DNA from: Atkinsonella hypoxylon
Taxonomy: Eukaryota; Ascomycota; Sordariomycetes; Hypocreales; Clavicipitaceae
Assembly (NCBI GenBank): GCA_000729835.1
Contig: JFHB01000090.1
Location: 1 to 64,000, forward strand
DNA length: 64,000 bases
Reading direction: 5' to 3'
The position numbers and the translations under genes are program-made. Of the stretch, positions 11,261-22,148 are shown one piece after another (position 1 is the stretch's first letter; each line of letters starts with the position of its first letter). The notes beneath the pieces were generated by a model, which was given only the letters and a program-made list of their open reading frames with translations, searched no databases and had not been told where the DNA came from.

Positions 11261-12231
11261 GAGCCCTTACTGCTTCCATCGTTTCCACTGACTGTGCCGT
11301 TGATTCCACCATTTATACCCCCAGAAACATTGGCAGCATTGTTAAATGAATCATAGTTGGAATCGCAATTTTGGGTAACGAGGTAAGTTCCATTATTAAC
11401 ATTAGGGGTCAGCTTCTGCCCGTCTGGTCCGTAGATCTCAATGTTGAGCAATCCAGGGCCTTCGAGATTGCCCCATAGGGTTCGTATGGGGTAATATGTA
11501 TTCTTCTTGATTTGCTTTTGCACAGTTTTGGGAGAGTTGTCGCCGTAGAAAAATTGCAGAATATCAGCATTCTCTCGTGTGGGCCTGCTTACGTGCTCTT
11601 CTCCGAACCACATGATTGTAGCGTCGTCAGCTACAGGAGACTCGAACGTGTACGTTCCGTCGCTGCATGCGAACAGGTATGTCTGAAATTCCACAGCAGC
11701 ATGAGAGAAGGTATCGTTTGAGCCGTCAGCCTGGATGAAAAGGCTGTTCGTAATGCCTGTGCTTAGGGGTTTCTGTCCTTGGAAATAACTCGAGTTGAAT
11801 GAACTGTATGAGGGGCTGTGATCGCCGATAAAGGGGTTGTCGTAAAGGGCGTACTTGACACCGGGAGCTCCGCAGTTGGGGGTAGGGCAGCTAGTTTGCG
11901 AAGTCCCAGAGTTTGAGCAGTCATTTATCGTTATAGTTTTGGTCGCTGTTACTGTTGCTGGCTGGTTCACAGGCTGGTTCACAATCGGTATTGCCGCTTG
12001 GGCGGAGGAGCCGAGAAGTGCACCTAGAAGGTCCTGTATAGGGGCCAAATCCTGATCTCCACGCCCAACTAGTTCTCTCATTCTCATAGCTGAAGATAGC
12101 GCGGCGTCAATATCATCAGAATGATGTTCAGTGGGACGGGGCTTCGGCGTGACTTGAGCAGCAGCTTGACGATCAGCTCGTGCGACAGTAACGCTGCTGC
12201 TGATTAAAGCAGCGGCAACAAGAAGCTTCAT
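10645..12231 (-). CDS. Secreted GLEYA-domain adhesin with Gly/Ser repeat tail
   Basis: A 528-residue protein in one exon. Residues 1-19 form a signal peptide (MKLLVAAALISSSVTVARA). Residues 120-290 form a GLEYA/PA14-type lectin-like adhesin domain: blocks include LSTGITNSLFI, TYTFESPVADDATIMWFG, TRENADILQFFYGDNSP and YYPIRTLWGNLEGPGLLN. In this family the DD pair and neighbouring loops hold calcium and bind cell-wall or host glycans. From about residue 318 the protein is low-complexity: units of roughly 25-40 residues built from GLDPILSSILSS followed by Ser/Gly-rich spacers. The last 17 codons turn into a Trp/Arg/Leu-rich string (GWLRPWIRLWPYIRLWL), while the same DNA in another frame continues Gly/Ser repeats to 10593, so the tail seems to have slipped frame. 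No GPI signal is visible. It stands alone in a gene-poor stretch, as adhesin genes often do. Confidence 0.85.
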   Translation of the reverse strand: MKLLVAAALISSSVTVARADRQAAAQVTPKPRPTEHHSDDIDAALSSAMRMRELVGRGDQDLAPIQDLLGALLGSSAQAAIPIVNQPVNQPATVTATKTITINDCSNSGTSQTSCPTPNCGAPGVKYALYDNPFIGDHSPSYSSFNSSYFQGQKPLSTGITNSLFIQADGSNDTFSHAAVEFQTYLFACSDGTYTFESPVADDATIMWFGEEHVSRPTRENADILQFFYGDNSPKTVQKQIKKNTYYPIRTLWGNLEGPGLLNIEIYGPDGQKLTPNVNNGTYLVTQNCDSNYDSFNNAANVSGGINGGINGTVSGNDGSSKGSGSGLDPILNSILGSSLGSGSSSGLVSGLGSSSSLGSGLDPILSSILSSVLSSSLGSSSGSGSGSGLSSGLDPILSSILSSSLGSSSSSSSGSSLGSGLDPILSSILSSGLSSGLGSSSGSGAGSGFGSGSSSVLDSVLLNSVLSSILSSGLNSGLGSSSGSGSGFGLNSGLSLDSSLGSVSGSGSGSGWLRPWIRLWPYIRLWL

Positions 12232-12247
12232 TGTAGCAGTTACTTAG

Positions 12248-12271
12248 AAAAAAAAAAAAAAAAAAAAAAAA
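12248..12271. repeat. Poly(A/T) tract in the adhesin 5' leader
   Basis: Twenty-four consecutive A on the plus strand, that is, poly(dT) on the coding strand, ending 16 bases before the adhesin start codon. Such tracts exclude nucleosomes and vary in length; an effect on adhesin expression is an inference. Confidence 0.8.
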
Positions 12272-14249
12272 CGAGTGTAAATGTCCGGTGCTGAAAGAGA
12301 ACTCCAAGCCCCGATTACATGTTGGTTGAGAAAGTCTGGCAATAAACATATGGAGAGACCGGTTAAATATACGCAATCATGGCAAAGAGTCGGTGATACT
12401 GGGCAATTTTGGTTGGGAATGCCATAGCAACCCTCAGGTATGTTATTCCTTCAATCATCTGATTCAGATGGTTGACGGTCTCAATCGCCCATCAAGTAAT
12501 TTTTACAGAGTATGGAGTAGATTAGCCTGAACCCATCCTTGGCTGTGGAATCCTATGTGGGAAGATTTTGTCCATGGTAATATAGGCATTCTGGCGTCAG
12601 TTTGCAAGATACATCCAGAACGGAAATAAAGTATGTGCAACGGCCCGTGGGTGGAGCGGACCAGAGCCTAGAGCTCTTTGGAAGAAGTAAGGCATTTCAT
12701 GAACACCAGTCTCGTCAAACGGGCTGACCGATTGTTTCTTCGGCAAAGCCACTCGCGATCAGTATGCATGAAAACAGTCGTAGCTAAGTTGAGTCTCGCT
12801 GTAGGGCCCTAGACTCCAAGTCGAGACTTGGCAGCTTTTACTGAACGCATCTGGTGCGATCAAGTGGATATATTGCACACGATGGCGCCATACACTTCAA
12901 AACCGGATTTGTTGATATTTATGTTAACCATCAGCTGTTCAAGACACAGGAAACAGGTGTTGGACACATACATATGCTTGCCCGACAGCTGACTGAGTTT
13001 CAATACAGGACCCAGGAATGCTTCTTCCTGGAGCTTATTTTACCAGTGGAATGGAATGGCCCGTCTGTTGTTTGTTTTCCGACTCGGCAGAAGAAGAGTT
13101 TGGTCCTGCTGAGTCTCATTGATTCACGAATCACGCGCGATTCACTGAAATGTCAACACTGCAAGCCAGGCTGATCTTCTTCGCGATTCTGACAAATCCA
13201 CACACTAAAAAGGTCAAAGCATGATATAGGATCACGCTTGAGAACCTTAGCGATGGGTCGAGAATTGGGTGCTCGTGTTTCTAGAAGCTCTAAGAGCTAG
13301 CTTGAGAAAATGCACTAGGGAGTTTGGAGAATTTTCTTGTGCCTCCATTCACCTATCAGGTCACGTGCATACCGCCACTGCCTCTCTTTCTTATTCCTCC
13401 TCGATCATCATCTTCATTGACATAGATAGTCCGAGAGATTCGTTGAGATCAATAATCTTCTGCATCTCTGTGCATCGCTGTATATCGCTGTACATTGCTG
13501 TACTCTTACACTTCTAGCCAAGCTGACGCGAAGATTCGATTAAAGTGTGCTGTGCCCGGAACGCATGTGTTCCTCCAAACATTGCGAACAGTATGGCCGT
13601 AGCAGAACACTAATGTGCAGTTGAGGCCTATGCCTCTCTTATCCAGGTTTCAATTATGTCAAAAATAACTCTTATACGATTGGTGATATCGGTTGCTACT
13701 TATAGAAAAGGACGTGCCTTTACGAACTGTTATGGTACTCATGTAGTCTTGGAGGTTATCTCTGACCTCGCCACTAGCTAGCAACAGCTTGCTAACTAAT
13801 AATAAGAGGCATGTACGACACGATACTCTTATTGTCATAAGCAACGAGGATCTCGCGCATGCGTTAGGTCAATCTATCCATAACGTCATCAAACCTTAAC
13901 AATCGATACCCTAGACTACAAGTTTAATAGCCACTTCCTCAGTAACAAGTTGTTGTAGAAAGGCGAGAGCTATATGGTCTAAATGTTTAGGATCCGGGCC
14001 CTCTGACAAACTACTTTCTGTATAGGGTCACTGTATAAGATACAGCAGTCTGAAAAACTTTACCCATGTAGGTATCTTGTTTGTATAGCTGCTCATCGAT
14101 TTTTTTTTTTTCGTTTTCCTATCCAATGGGCTCCACAGGAAATAAAAATCTTGTAGTAAGATAGCTGAGAGTCACATCAGGGGCCAGTCTTCCAGGATGG
14201 CCCTAACAGCGACAAATGCAAACTTATCATGGCACCAGCGACTCAAGGA
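12272..14249. other. Intergenic region with further decayed sequence
   Basis: No intact gene. From about 13660 on, minus-strand frames give short coherent strings separated by stop codons, possibly the distal part of the kinase relic that follows, but I cannot align them to anything with confidence. A run of twelve T lies near 14101. Confidence 0.3.
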
Positions 14250-14715
14250 GGGGCCGGGAGCTTTAGCAACAAAACCCCCTAGCTTGATTCATCACTAATA
14301 TTCTCGGCAACTCATCTTTGAGGATAAAGTTAATTAACCTTCCTCAGCCCTACAAATCTCCTTCGAGGGAACCACCGACGTCATAGTTAACCTAGCCTCT
14401 TGTTGTGACGCCTTCTAGATTAATGATTGTTTTTATCGATAGGGATATTGTCTGGCTTTACATCCCCCTAGATAATTCCCGGGCGGTGGAGTTCTATAAC
14501 CGTACTCTAAATCCAGGCTGCCTATTTCTCTCTCAATAAAAATGGTGTGTCTGGTGTCAGCACATACGTCAACACACTAGCATCGCGCACTTCGATCCAG
14601 TTATACAGCAAACCGTTAGCGTAACTATGGACATTTGCCACTATTCCGGAGAGTCGCGATGTGCAAAGTTGTTTATATTTGCCTAAAGCAGCTATTTTGG
14701 AGTACTTATCCACTT
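14250..14715 (-). pseudogene. Decayed protein-kinase gene with RIP-like stop codons
   Basis: Read on the minus strand, the segment gives LTYVLTPDTPFLLREK, a stop, AAWI, a stop, STVIELHRPGII, a stop, then GDVKPDNIPIDKNN. GDVKPDN (14467-14444) is the catalytic-loop motif of Ser/Thr protein kinases, here in the variant with Gly-Asp-Val in place of His-Arg-Asp. After a frame change the reading goes on with VNYDVGGSLEGDL. Stops fall where kinase relatives usually have Trp, Gln or Arg: TGG to TAG, CAG to TAG and CGA to TGA are all C:G to T:A changes, as repeat-induced point mutation produces. At least five stops plus one frame change exclude function. The N-lobe (glycine loop, VAIK lysine) is not seen, so the relic is also truncated. 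Confidence 0.65.
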
Positions 14716-15284
14716 CATTGACGGCATTATATAGTGACCAACATAACTTGTAGAAATAGCATTTGCCTTGGACGTGGACACGCTGTAGTATAATATCGTA
14801 AATTGACCGGCTATTGCTGTACAGTACCTCAGTGTTAATAGGATTAAAGATAGGAAAATAACATTAAAGCTATTAAATATCCCACTCCTCGCATGGTGTT
14901 ACCTCAAGAGTGTGAGGAACAATAGCAAGGTCGGCCAATGCCAACTTTCCGGTGTGAGCTACCGGAGGCGACAGTAGTTCAACATTCCAAAATACGATGG
15001 CATGGGGATCGCGGAATCGCCCTTCGCTCTGCGTCTTTTTTCGGGCCTATGCCATCCATTGCCTTCGGCCTGCATTCAATGCTCCAATCCTCGGGGCGCA
15101 CAGAATGGTTCTGTCTTGAGAGAACGTGAACATGCATGCATACGGGCTACCTGCCAGTGTATTATGCTGTCTGGTGCGTTCGTCGCATCCAGTGTGTGGG
15201 GCGAAATAAGAAGAAAGACGACATAATAGATGTGCCTGAACCAGAGCTCGTCGCTGTGAGCACCGCCGGTGGGTGTTCATCTAA
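14716..15284. other. Intergenic region, no gene seen
   Basis: Spacer between two decayed genes on opposite strands. No open frame or structural element I can support. Confidence 0.35.
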
Positions 15285-16910
15285 CCTCTGCCGCTTGTCG
15301 AACTCATTTTGGAACGTATAGACACTGTTGAAAGTACCGCAAGTCATCTGGGACTTAAGATCAAGGCGCCAAGTCAGGACGCTTTCCCTGGGAGTAACTC
15401 AATTAACATTCCCTCTCATTTCTGGGGCGAGGGACTCCTAGCCTGGGTAGCGAAGCGATTGAACAGGAAGAAGTGGAAGCATGGGTCTCAGTTCCCGATC
15501 TATACAGGATATTCAGAAGTCAGGGCTTTGATTGGCAACGGGGCCGTGGCAGACTTTAAGAAGCTGTCTCTCCAAGCAAAGGCTTATGTGGCCTATGTGT
15601 TCGCAAGCATTAATGGCGATTTAATGTTATATCCCGAGTCCGAAAAAGAGGCAGATTTGCCCCCCTTGCCTAGAGGGGGAAGGCCTAAGGTAGTCCAGCT
15701 GCGACTGTCATCGGACCTGGAGCAATGGAAAACCGAACAACATGCGATCGGTCACATCTTGCCTCCGAGAGGTTTCGGATTAAGCCAAGCATCACATCGT
15801 GTACTTGAGATCCTGGGTGCAACGGGCTGGCCCGAGGCCATGAAAACCAACAATGCCCTTTTCGGATGCAGGATGGCCAGTCTGCTCATGGGGGCAGCCG
15901 ACGCGCGCACCACGTTTTCCAATTACGTGGCTTTCTACTACGAGCATGGGTACAACCATGTGTTTCCCGCGCTCGAAGCTTTGCTGCAGGACGGGCTGAC
16001 AGACAGCCATGTACTGCACACACCCGGCGGTCGCGAACGACGAGAGGCGGTGCAACACGGTAAACAGTACATTCAGAGAAAGATCAAGTTGGACAAGAAG
16101 TAAAAGGTACGCTTGAGCGCCTGCGCTGCGCAGATGGATCGTCGCGCTGCCCAAATCATCTCCTTGTCGGAGAGCAGCCTGCTCGGCATGGCGGCCGAGG
16201 CAAAAGCACAAGGGTTTGACCCCGGTGCCGTCATAAGCGATTTGGTGTTTGCCTCACCGGGCACGGACTGGTCGATGTAGGCTGCGACTTGGCCAATTCC
16301 GAAGTTTCAAACTCATTTCTCAATGTGAGCGACATAACCGCCATGGGGGTTATGAGCGAAGAAGCACTTCTCAGGGTATACCCTTGGCATATTCATAATG
16401 ACAGACACATGTTTTTTTCGACGCGCCCTCTTAGGTTGGCCCAAAGCCCGGAAAAGACCTGCACGACCGTAGCGCGAGGCGGATTTGGACGAAGCCTTTG
16501 ACGAGCATTACCGTACAACTGGCTTCTCTCGACCACTTGAGCGAGAGTACGAATGTAACGGTGAAGAGACGTGTGATCACGTCCAGCGATTCCTCAACCG
16601 TCGCAACGATGGGCTTCTCCGATTACTCTGGTGGTCTCTCGTCACCGGTCCGCTGGAGTATATAAGGCAGGGCTAAGTCGACGAATAGCGCGAACAATAT
16701 CTCGTTGGAGTCTCTCGGCTAAATATGGTCCAGCTTTATTCCAAGGGCTTGGTCCTCGACATGTTCCGGCTCCTTGCACATGCCAGCCATCATGCCTGGC
16801 AGGTAAACTACTTGTTTGAGGCGGCAATGTTTGGGAGCATTTTGGATGGCGGCGAATTGATCGGCAAGCTTGACAGAGCGGAAGGAGCTTTGAAGACTCG
16901 GATATCATGA
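15285..16910 (+). pseudogene. Decayed gene for a fungal protein of unknown function
   Basis: A single coding trace of about 540 codons can be followed in one frame with breaks. The first piece (to 16100) lacks any ATG near its beginning and the frame opens right after a TAA at 15282. It ends in TAA 16101-16103, but the same frame goes on at once with coherent sequence (MDRRAAQIISLSESSLLGMA and GFDPGAVISDLVFASPG). A one-base loss near 16271 shifts it to VDVGCDLANSEVSNSFLNV, a T7 run at 16412-16418 shifts it back, and TAG 16470, TAA 16674 and TAG 16686 interrupt the rest (READLDEAFDEHYRTTGF, LLRLLWWSLVTGPLEYI, LLAHASHHAWQVNYLFEA), ending at 16908-16910. Two of the stops fit CAG to TAG. The acidic and His-rich strings suggest an enzyme, but I do not recognise the family and assign no function. 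Confidence 0.65.
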
Positions 16911-19900
16911 ATGTTCCCGGATATCATAATAAGTCCGTCGGAATGATTTCACCGTGTCTCTTCCATGTTTGCTATTTATTGGAGGTCAGGTATCTGGTGA
17001 CGGGTCAGGTATTTCCGCAAAGCGTCGCATCATCACGCGCGCATGCCTCAGTCAAGCTAAGGCAGCATATATGTTCTCTTTGTTATAGTTCCCTGCACAC
17101 ATTTCATCAGAAACAATAATTTAATGGACAATAACGCAAGTATAAGAGGATACATCAGGCGAGAAGGCTCAGACAATCTATATACAAAAGACGGAAAGGA
17201 CGGGTCTGCCGGAAAAACCGTCACGGGATGTTGTCGATGGTTCTCTAACCGAAATATAGTGCATAGGCGGAATATGATGTTGAGGACAGATGACTTACAA
17301 TGACTTTCTTTTCTTTTGTTGATTGAGTTGAAGATCTAGCTTGAATGTAGCATACGTTTATCGCCCGCAGCTCAGCTATCTGCCGATGTCCTATTTACAG
17401 CGGACAACTTTACGCTCTTTATTAGCGCTAGCCTTAGGTAACTTCATTGTCGGACATTGCCCTTCAAAACACATGTGCCGAAAAACGCTTGTGGATCTTC
17501 AACAACGATTTCTCCGCAGAAATATAGCAATTAACTTGTAATATGATTCGTAGATTCTTGAGTTTTTTTCAGATTTAATTAGCATAGCTGTATTTGCGCT
17601 ATTTGCCTTTTGTTCTGGCTTGTACCCAAATAACCGTCTTTAATCATACCGAAGGTCTGTGCTAACTGGCGGCGTGTCCGTGGAGAAGCAGACAGCGGAT
17701 CCGGAAGGCGTGGTGAGAGTAAAAGACCGTGTTTTGCAGTGTCCGAAATGAACATGACAGCTTCACTGCGAATAGTCACGTGCCTTCTCACACCCCCACC
17801 ATGAAGGCCTTTTCATAGTGGGTCCTTGAGTCCTGTTTTAGCCAGTAATATCATATATTCTAAAACGTGTGCATAAACACTTAACGCGCCGCGTCTCGCG
17901 CCGGAAAATAAGGAGGAACAGGCAACCATAGGCAAAGCGCATTATTGTAGCGATGATCCGTTAGCGCCAACAGCACGTATCGCTCATGATGCTGCATGCC
18001 TTGAGCATGAAAATGTCATTCGATAGTCCTGTACGCGTAGGACTATGCCTCGGGAGTCGCCTTGTGTGCTCAGTCCAGCACGGAAATCCAGAGAATTGGC
18101 AGCCAATTTCCAAATGAAAAGAATTGAAGATGAAAAAGGAACAAACCAGTGGGAGGGGAGGTGTATGTATCTTTCTGCTAACGGTACCGTGACGTGGCTA
18201 GCGCGTCCCAGGAGCAACACTAATTTACGGGATACTGTGTATCTGGACATCCCTTTGGCAGTGTTAAGGGCCTGTTTCTAGCAAGCAGTCGCGTGAGGTT
18301 TATTAATATGTTGAACACTGAGTGTTTGCAAAGTGTGATGCAGAACATAGGACTCCATTACATCTTTGGGAGAGCTGGCGAAATTAGCGATTATCGTGGG
18401 TTGCTCTTATTAGACAGGGCTTTGAAGTCTAGTGTCACAATATCAGACAGAGTATGAGACAGACTACTAGAATCTGAGATACAATACGGCGGCAGTCCGC
18501 GCGTTCTGAGAAGGCTCTTGGGTCTTTGTGCGGCATGCAATCCGACGTTCTTACTCTATACTTAGTTACTTAGCCTATAATATATGAACTGCAATTTCGC
18601 TTTGGCTCGACCGCAGCCTCCGGCTCCAGTTGCTGCACTGTGACACAACCATCAAAGAGATGTCGGCACAAAGACACGCGAAATTGCATGCCTTGTCAAC
18701 ACTCGTCGCCGTGGCAGGGGTGGAATGCGTGGTTGTCTCGCTCGTACTTATGAATTAGGGTAGCTATTAGCTAACGAGGATTACAGGATCAGCATCCATT
18801 TGAGATGTGACCACAGATCTCAGGGTCTCTGCGACACGCGAATCGCATATCAAGGTCGATGCCGTGGATGCTATGCTCGATGAGGTAGTTGGAGTAGAAC
18901 CTTACCCTCTTTGCCTCCAACCACCATCCACACATTTCATGTTCAAAGTTGGTCATCCATGGATCTGTTGTCCAATTTAGCAAAGGCTAACAATACTCCG
19001 TAGATTCGAGAGATGGTGAGGCATTGACTGTGCAGTGAGGCATGCTTGAAAGCGTACCCCGCCGCCATCTTTGCCGTTGAAGCATTTCCGAATCAGCCGC
19101 GTAGATTTTACCCGTGTGAATCATGCCAGCTCCTCTGATAATTAGTGCCACTGGTAAATTAGACCTTCCCGCATGACGCTTCACCCTCCACCTCAATCAA
19201 CTTTATGTTAGGCATATTTATCACGGTTGACTAAGTGTTCTTTGGTCCGGCAATGACAACTTGGCTTGTGCCTTGAACAGCCCCTGAGATAATGATTGTA
19301 AAAAGCGCCGTAGCACTATTCCGTACTTCCACACTATGTTTGCCCACAATATTCCGTACATGTCCTTGATTGATCGATGAGCTGTGCTCTGACCTTGTTC
19401 AAAATCCCGGTTGCAACCGAGCATGCTGATTGGTTGTGATGTATAGTGCCCCTCGTGTCATGTCGCCAATATGACACTAAGGAAGTTAAAAGGACACCAA
19501 GGTCTCTCTCAGCCAGGGACGTCAAAAGGAAGCAGTCATGTGCTTTCAACATCTTCAGGAGTATTTTGTCCAAGTAAGATTCAACTTCATGATTGGGCTG
19601 GAGGATGAGTCAGAGCACAGCAGGGGGTAGGTCAAGGCCGGTGTCACGCCTCCTGCTTTTGGACGCTGAACTGGACAGTCATCGTTTAGCTCAACAAGGC
19701 CCTGGGCGGGATCTGGCAAATGCAAGTTGAGATCAATGGAGTAACCTTGCTTGGCTACTGGATGGTGGGTCGACAGCGGGCTGTTCGGGACAAGCCACAA
19801 GCTCTATGAGCCGGTTCGAGAATTTTCGTTGCTGTCGGTTTGCTTTGCAACACTGTGCTGACGCCCTGTACTCCGTAAACTCCGCCAATTCCGAGAAGTA

Positions 19901-21071
19901 ACTCGCAGTCGGGTTGGCATGGTTTCAAAACGTAACCGCGAGATGAGCACAATAAGGCGCGTGTCATCCGAAGACTGGGCGAATGTGAAGCAGCAAGTTG
20001 CATTCGAGATTCGGGAGAACCAGTGTCGGCGTCGGCGTCGGCGTCACCACTCTCACCCGTGCGGCGGGGATTCTGATGGAAGCCATCAGCGAGATTATTC
20101 TGGGCTGATCGTGATGCCCCCAACGTGCCCAACGTGGGGGATGTCCTGTACAAGGAAAAGCGAAATGGAAATCGACTTGGGTCTGAGCTGGTTGACTCCT
20201 TTCTCAGCAGATGCCTCCTCGCCTCGGGATTTGCTGCGTCGACTAAGTAGCGGGCCTTCGTCGTCCAGTGATGTCAATGGTAGCGCTCTGCCTTCTCGTC
20301 TTGTGAGTGATATTCATTATTATTACCTTCGACGTTGCTAGCTAGCACAGCTGGCTCCTCATGCGACCCAGCATCCTTACCTTAGGTTCTAGATACCCTA
20401 GGTACCTAAATCACCTTGGGTTTAGCGTGTTCTAATTCTGGGGCCGGTACTTTTGCCGACACCTTAAGAAGATATCTCAGTACATCGCCTCAGGCGCCAG
20501 TGCTTAAGGATTTTCATGTCTCTCGACTAGCATCTGGGCCTGCTTACTAATGTACCTCTCCCCGGCCTCGTATCTTCATGTGCACTGTCTGCATAAACCT
20601 TGTCCGCCCAGCCCTGCGTCCTGCTTACACCAGTGAGTGACACGACGTGTCTGCAACCTGAGTTCTGCCTTCCTTTCTTCTGTGATAATTTACTGGCAAA
20701 CATCGCACGTGCCTTGCCCGTTATTGTTGGCCGGGCTTCGCCCACGCTGACTCCCTTCTCTTTCTTATAAACTTTCTTCTGCCTAAGGTGCTTGACAAGA
20801 TGGCTAATCAGGTCCAACTTGTTATTTCCAAGATGAAGCCTTGTCCTTGCTAACGCGGCTTGCACATATGCACGCGAGCTACTTGCGTGGACTAGCCTTC
20901 GCTACATTCATCGACGGCAATAGCCGTCGTATACAGGCTTGAAACGATTTCTTCAATCCAGCCGCGATAACCGAAACGAACCTCTCCTAGATCTAGTGTT
21001 GGCCTATTGTCACTTCTAGAATAGCCATTTGCAGCACATAAGCTTCGATAACTGGCGCCTGCAACATCCAC
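16911..21071. other. 4.2 kb gene-poor stretch
   Basis: Many short frames on both strands but no domain, no exon chain and no RNA gene recognised. TACTCCGTA occurs at 18994-19002 and 19869-19877. A small (CGGCGT)n run lies near 20026-20042. CCTAGGTACC occurs at about 20398. Confidence 0.35.
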
Positions 21072-22148
21072 ATGTCTCCTTATAGTTGGTTTCATGCCGC
21101 AGGAGTTCCTACTACCACAAAAAGCACTATTCAAGGCACGAGTTATAAAAACTACAGCATTTGCAACACTGTCAACGATCTCGGAACCTCCCCGACGATA
21201 GCAATGAAAAGGAGTACTCGAATCTACGTTGACGACACGAACCACGAAGAATTATATCAGCCGCAAATGGCTCCTTCCTATCTTTCAAGGAGAGGTTCTT
21301 GGAATTCTCTTGACGATGGGACGGAACAAACATGCGAGGATAGGGAGGCTGATGGGAGAAACTATTCAATGTCTTGGGAGTCACAAGCCACATCCTCCCG
21401 CTCTCAAAGTATGACCTCAAACGGCAAAGACGCCTCCTTGGCGAATTTTCAGTGTATCAAGACATTCGAAAATACCTTGATCTCTATGTCATCTTCCTCG
21501 TCAGTTTCAGACTCGTCAGATTATCCTACTTCAGTCTCCAGCGGTCGTCCGGCCAACTTCGGGCCAGTCGTTCCAGGCGTATATCGCAGTAGCTATCCCA
21601 AGCCAGAGGACTATAATTTCTTGCATGGTTTGAAGCTCAAGACAGTTGTTACACTGGTGAAGAAGGATGAGCTTGATCAGGACTTGCTTTCCTTCATCAG
21701 CGCAAGCGGCATCAATCAAGTCGTATTCAACATGAAGGGCACCAAAAAGGAAGCCATCCCCATAAGCACCATGAGAGCAATCCTTGAAATAGTGCTTGAT
21801 CGGAAAAATCATCCTTTGCTTGTGCACTGCAATCACGGCAAACATCGAACAGGCTGTGTCGTCGCTGCAGTCCGCAAATTATCAGGCTGGCAATTGAGCA
21901 TGGTTGTTGATGAATACAAAGCGTACGCTAAGCCCAAAATTCGGGACCGTGACATCGACTACATCAACAGCTTTCAGTGTGCACCCCTTCAGAACTTGTA
22001 CGACTCGTACAATCATCCAGCACAGCTTAGTTCTGTGCAAGTTCGCAGTTTCTTTCGAGCTCTATTATTCTCGACATCTGTCGTGGTCATATGGCTTGTC
22101 TCCAGTCTACTAATGCCGCTGGCACGAGGTAACACAGCGTTACAATAG
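21072..22148 (+). CDS. siw14: Siw14-type atypical dual-specificity phosphatase with C-terminal membrane anchor
   Basis: A 358-residue protein in one exon. Residues 160-305 form the plant-and-fungi atypical phosphatase domain: FGPVVPGVYRSSYPKPEDYNFL is the family's entry block and VHCNHGKHRTGC holds the Cys-x5-Arg active site (Cys253 nucleophile, Arg259). In yeast, Siw14 removes the beta-phosphate from 5-diphosphoinositol phosphates and affects stress responses; the same substrate is likely here by family knowledge. The first 155 residues are Ser/Thr-rich and look disordered. Residues 328-350 (RALLFSTSVVVIWLVSSLLM) form one hydrophobic segment very near the C-terminus, which fits a tail anchor; the yeast enzyme is soluble and shorter, so this is a real difference. 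The ATG at 21072 is the first in frame; the next, at residue 45, is also possible. The neighbours suggest no operon-like link. Confidence 0.85.
   Translation: MSPYSWFHAAGVPTTTKSTIQGTSYKNYSICNTVNDLGTSPTIAMKRSTRIYVDDTNHEELYQPQMAPSYLSRRGSWNSLDDGTEQTCEDREADGRNYSMSWESQATSSRSQSMTSNGKDASLANFQCIKTFENTLISMSSSSSVSDSSDYPTSVSSGRPANFGPVVPGVYRSSYPKPEDYNFLHGLKLKTVVTLVKKDELDQDLLSFISASGINQVVFNMKGTKKEAIPISTMRAILEIVLDRKNHPLLVHCNHGKHRTGCVVAAVRKLSGWQLSMVVDEYKAYAKPKIRDRDIDYINSFQCAPLQNLYDSYNHPAQLSSVQVRSFFRALLFSTSVVVIWLVSSLLMPLARGNTALQ

Noticed and set aside
17440..17540. Stretch with ATCTTCAACAACGA resembling part of 5.8S rRNA
   Set aside because: Only a few bases agree and the conserved 5.8S core and flanking 18S/28S are absent.
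19755..20341. Overlapping frames with poly-Arg and Asp-Ala repeats
   Set aside because: Both come from one (CGGCGT)n repeat read on opposite strands; no domain in either.
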